From assembly GCA_028386065.3 (NCBI GenBank), contig JAKUCV010003182.1:129472-193471 (forward strand): a stretch of 64,000 nt of DNA, in the 5' to 3' direction. Under the pieces are notes generated by a model that saw only the letters and a program-made list of their open reading frames with translations, searched no databases and was not told where the DNA came from. Of the stretch, positions 61,000 through 64,000 are shown in pieces. Positions within the stretch are counted from its first letter, which is position 1. Every line of letters begins with the position of its first letter. The position numbers and the translations under genes are program-made. The DNA is from Turnera subulata (Eukaryota > Streptophyta > Magnoliopsida > Malpighiales > Passifloraceae).

Positions 61000-61212
61000 A
61001 TGGCCGACGATCACAGTGGTGGCATGGTAATTTTAGGGGGTCTTTTTACACTGGGAATCATCTACGTCGCTAAAACTGTTATAGAACGACGATCAGAATG
61101 CCGGTGCAGCTGCTGCCGTCACTGTGACTGTTCCGGTCAACAGAGGGACAACAGTGAAGGATGCAATATTTCTACGCCCATCTTTATTTGTTGCGCTTTA
61201 TTATTATTATAA
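61000..61212 (+). CDS. Array gene 5: membrane peptide fused to former 3' UTR
   Basis: 70 residues. MADDHSGGMVILGGLFTLGI, a membrane segment and IERRSECRCSCCRHCDCSGQ are close to gene 2, with two extra cysteines in the tail. After AGTGAAGGATGCA the sequence jumps to ATATTTCTACGCCCATCTTTATTTG, which in gene 4 lies in the 3' UTR about 120 bp past the stop. A deletion has removed the original end and stop, and the frame now ends in a hydrophobic TPIFICCALLLL. A second deletion of about 85 bp in the leader (after ACAGAGC) removes the conserved TATAATAAAAGTC...ACAAG just before the ATG. It may be a decaying copy or a new variant. Confidence 0.6.
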   Translation: MADDHSGGMVILGGLFTLGIIYVAKTVIERRSECRCSCCRHCDCSGQQRDNSEGCNISTPIFICCALLLL

Positions 61213-62598
61213 TTATGATATTATCTATATATATAAATGTACCTTCAAGACTTCTTAATTGGAGAATAATTTTTGAGTTTCCTGTACGTACATATTGTAC
61301 ATCCTTTCTTTCTCTATTGTTTTCTAGTATTAGGAGTGGTCCAATCAAAGGCCTTTTTACGCACAAAATCAAAAATCAAGCGCATACCTGTATACTACCA
61401 TAGCTTGCTGCAAATTAAGACGCAGTAGGTTTTATATATATAGAAGATGGATTCTAGCTAGTAGCTAGAGATTTCTCTGCAACAAACTCCAAGTAATTAA
61501 GCTACCCAAATAATTAGAAATTGGTAGCGTTAATTAGGAGAACCATATAGTCTCTCTACAGATATATATATCACTTGAATCAGAACTCCTTTGCGATGCA
61601 TATATGATTCAATTGGATTAGAACTCATCGGAAATTTTCAAAAAATTATTGGATTATAGCCTTTTTTCATCCTTGTGTTAGACCATAAAGTTGAAAGTCA
61701 TCCTTGTATTGGTTTTGGTCTATTTTCATACTTCTGTCCATGGGATGAAAACAAGCTAAAATCTAATAGAGGGATGACTTCCAACTTTGAGGTCTAATAC
61801 AAGGATGAAAAAACAGTTTATTCCAAAAATTATTGCCAGGAACGAATTTACCCTGTAAATGCCTCCTCAAGGTCCTATTCTTTTCTTCCCCCATAATTTC
61901 TGCCAAGAGTATTATTAACATCGGGCAATATAATGATAAAAGCGTGCAGAAAATCAAAGAAAGTGAATGAAATTATTACCAACTAATACTACAAATTTTA
62001 GCGTAGAAAAGAGAGTTATACGATAAATTTAGGCTGGAATAAAGTCTACCATTCACCAACGCCAAGCCCATGAAACAGTAAGCCCAAAGTAAATGCTTTG
62101 CACCACAGCATTTTTCTCGGGATTTGGAGTCCTAAACCTTTGCGATTTGCAACTAAGGATTGTAACTCTAGAAAATGGCATTTAAGTCCTACTCTGTCTA
62201 ATTATTAATGAATTTTTGGTTTAATGAAAAAACTCCCTAAATAAAGAAAAATTCAGAATTAAAATATCCTGCACTTTCATTTTTTTAACAAAATTCCGGT
62301 CTCCAGCTCCCTACTCTTTTAATTCGACAAGGAGAGAGACTCACTCGTAGTAGATTTAGTTTTGGAACACAAGACATCTAGCTAATTCTTCGTGAACAAC
62401 CGAAATTAAAAAAAAGGTAACACAATAAACTACGATTCACTGGGATATTGTGGCTTGAAGTATAAGTTTACAACTTTCCCAGCTAGCTTTCCAGCCAAGA
62501 TCTTAATTAAGGGTCTCGCCATTTATAATAGATTGGGGGGTATAATAACCAATGTTGGGGGGTAATAGAACCTAATTAGACGTACATAAATAGAAAAG
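61213..62598. other. Array spacer 5-6, segmental duplicate with MITE
   Basis: 61310-62470 is the partner of 59630-60735. It carries an inserted hairpin element (61651-61824) absent from the partner. No gene seen. Confidence 0.55.
61641..61834. mobile_element. Hairpin MITE with 10-bp TSD and visible empty site
   Basis: Insert 61651-61824 is flanked by AAAAATTATT (61641-61650 and 61825-61834). Its arms pair: TTTTTTCATCCTTGTGTTAG...AGTCATCC near the left end and GGATGACTTCC...CAAGGATGAAAAAA near the right end form inverted repeats of about 42 bp with few mismatches, and the outermost GGATTATA/TTTATTCC pair too. The paralogous spacer at about 59945 has a single uninterrupted AAAAATTATTG followed by the same right flank. 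A 9-10-bp duplication fits Mutator-like transposase. Confidence 0.75.
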
Positions 62599-62865
62599 AT
62601 GAGTAGAGCAGAAGACTATATTTTACTGCTATCTACAACTGGTCTTTGTGCAGCGGCACTCCTGTACACAGGCATTGTTATTGGACAATCGCTTTGCCGG
62701 TGCAATCAACTCGACGGGAACTGCTCCCGCCGTCAACCGCAAGACAAGTCATCATGTGAAGAATGCATTAATCGTCGCCAACAGCAAAAGAATGTCGACG
62801 ACCGCCCACACAAGCCAAAAATTACCAAGTATTTGGATGCGACAAAATTGAGCAAGCTACAATGA
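62599..62865 (+). CDS. Array gene 6: membrane peptide with CEEC and long basic tail
   Basis: 88 residues. MSRAEDYILLLSTTGLCAAA starts a membrane segment to about residue 29 (ALLYTGIVIGQ), followed by SLCRCNQLDGNCSRRQPQDK, SSCEECINRRQQQKN and a Lys-rich extension (PHKPKITKYLDATKLSKLQ) not seen in other copies. GIVIG-x-S-x-C-x-C and CEEC tie it to gene 1. The N-terminal half lacks the GGLFTLGII of genes 2-5, so genes 1 and 6 form a second subgroup. Function unknown. Confidence 0.7.
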   Translation: MSRAEDYILLLSTTGLCAAALLYTGIVIGQSLCRCNQLDGNCSRRQPQDKSSCEECINRRQQQKNVDDRPHKPKITKYLDATKLSKLQ

Positions 62866-63956
62866 AAATGTATGTGTTGTTTTCTCTTTCAATGTTTTAC
62901 ATATGCCCATCCATCATCTTTGTCGCTTTGCCTCGGTTCTATTCATTAATTATGCTAATTTGATGAACCCTTCTTGATCAATTCTAGTATGATGTTAGTT
63001 CCCCCCTCCCCCTCTGGTGGCGGTTCTCTAATCTCTTTTATGAGGAGGGTCTAATACCAGAATAAACATTGATTGGAGTACTACAATGATAATACCAAAA
63101 AGTAATGTTAATTTTTTGAGGTGGTCTGCGTTGAAGTGCCGCCATTTATCCTTTCACTTGCTTGCGTATTTTCTACACCATGATTGCATAACGAACCGCA
63201 GTTTCGAATGCAAATTTTTTCCACCAGCATTCTATCGGGTTTCTGGATTAGCGCCCATTGTGGGATAATAAGAGTACTTAACCAATTTAAATTGAATGTA
63301 TTTTCTTGGTATCTAGATTGAATAGAAGATGGAGCATAGAGATTTTGCTACAAGCAAACCCCAATTGTCCCCTCAGATCCATTCTTCAATCTTCTGAACC
63401 ACTAGTCCCCCTTGTCTACATGACTGGCTGGGATAAGAATCCTTAATAAGTTAATTTGAACGTTAGTATAAACTTCAAACCTAATTTGACGGATACGCAT
63501 TCTTTACCCAAAAAATTGAAGCTAAAATTTAGTTATTATCAAAGTTCTTGTCATGAAAATTAAGTTGCAAACAAAAATTAAAGCTACATATCTCGCAGCC
63601 GTACCTAATCTTTGCACATTGTAGATAGTTCCAACCTGTCTGTTATGTCTTTGCATCATCTCATATAGAAAGTCAAATAAAGTAAATTGACATTTGTATT
63701 GGTCCTATTGGAAATTAAAATTAAAAGATTGTTTTTGTGGGGGTTTAGTTTGGTTTGGAATGCTTTTCTAGTGTATAAATAAAAAAAAAAAAGATTGCGG
63801 TTTTTTCGAATAAGATATCTACAAATTTGGAGATTTGGATCTAACTAAAATTAGACAAGTAGGCTAACTAAGTTTAGTCTTGTAGTAAAAGCAACTACCT
63901 GTTTTTTCTGCGGAAATCACAAACCGCATTAAAGCTAAAGATTTAATTAGCCGGTT
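62866..63956. other. Spacer after array gene 6
   Basis: Contains a SINE fragment (63018-63064) and a unit segment around 63433 (GATAAGAATCCTTAATAAG...AACTTCAAACCTAATTTGAC) shared with spacers 1-2 and 2-3. No gene seen. Confidence 0.5.
63018..63064 (+). repeat. SINE fragment related to 35965-36216
   Basis: GCGGTTCTCTAATCTC, then TGAGGAGGGTCTAATACCAG-AAT, matches the minus-strand sense of the SINE at 36030-36075 (ATGAGGAGGGTCTAATGCCAG). Truncated or diverged at both ends. Confidence 0.55.
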
Positions 63957-64000
63957 GTGGCTTCATGTACAAGTTAATTAGCTACCTTTTCGCGACGACC
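63957..64000 (+). promoter_or_regulatory. Upstream leader block of a further array unit
   Basis: GTGGCTTCATGTACAAGTTAATTAG corresponds to GTGGCTTGAAGTACAAGTTAATTAG, found about 150 bp before array gene 4 and about 100 bp before gene 5. The window ends before any start codon, so a seventh gene is predicted just beyond the edge. Confidence 0.5.

Overview
This window is nuclear DNA of a flowering plant. It is AT-rich, and its genes have GT-AG introns, typical plant TATA promoters and plant-specific families (GRAS/HAM with a miR171 site, an RGF/GLV peptide precursor, hybrid proline-rich proteins, ATG8). It is probably a eudicot and perhaps a rosid. I cannot name the species from the sequence alone. 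All product calls are by motif reading; no database was searched.

Layout. About 1-11,100 is repeat-rich. It holds a LINE endonuclease fragment, a reverse-oriented LTR-type element without coding capacity (691-3987), and a related 4.5-kb element in the opposite orientation with a perfect 5-bp target duplication (5563-10051) that splits an older repeat. Next come a decayed EF-hand gene on the minus strand (about 11,969-12,256) and a complete seven-exon plastid-type phosphatidate cytidylyltransferase gene (13,465-17,015). An 8-kb gene-poor stretch leads to an intronless GRAS gene of the SCL6/HAM type on the minus strand (25,326-27,707), which carries a perfectly complementary miR171 site. Another long gene-poor stretch follows, then a small intronless ELOF1 gene (34,667-34,915, minus), a SINE-like insertion, and an ATG8f-like gene (37,145-39,176). 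After these come an RGF/GLV/CLEL peptide precursor (41,938-42,499), a nine-exon SKA1 kinetochore gene (45,943-48,295) and three hybrid proline-rich/8-Cys proteins (49,010-53,405).

The most unusual part is 54,300-64,000. It is a tandem array of at least six tiny genes (59-90 codons) in the same orientation, at about 1.5-1.85 kb spacing. Each encodes one N-terminal membrane segment followed by a short Arg/Cys-rich tail, and some copies end in a CEEC motif. Flanking leader and 3' sequences are shared between copies, so the array grew by segmental tandem duplication, and the start of a further unit is visible at the right edge. Copies are diverging by loss of the CEEC motif, an internal triplication, and one deletion that runs the reading frame into former 3' UTR. 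I do not recognise this family.

The window also records small retroposition events: a poly-T-ended SINE with a 15-bp duplication, a LINE-like insertion with a poly-A tail, and a set of tiny insertions of the type TTAGCATC-A(n) flanked by 13-17-bp direct repeats. The genes are mostly unrelated housekeeping or developmental genes. Only the HyPRP group and the small membrane-peptide array are functional clusters.
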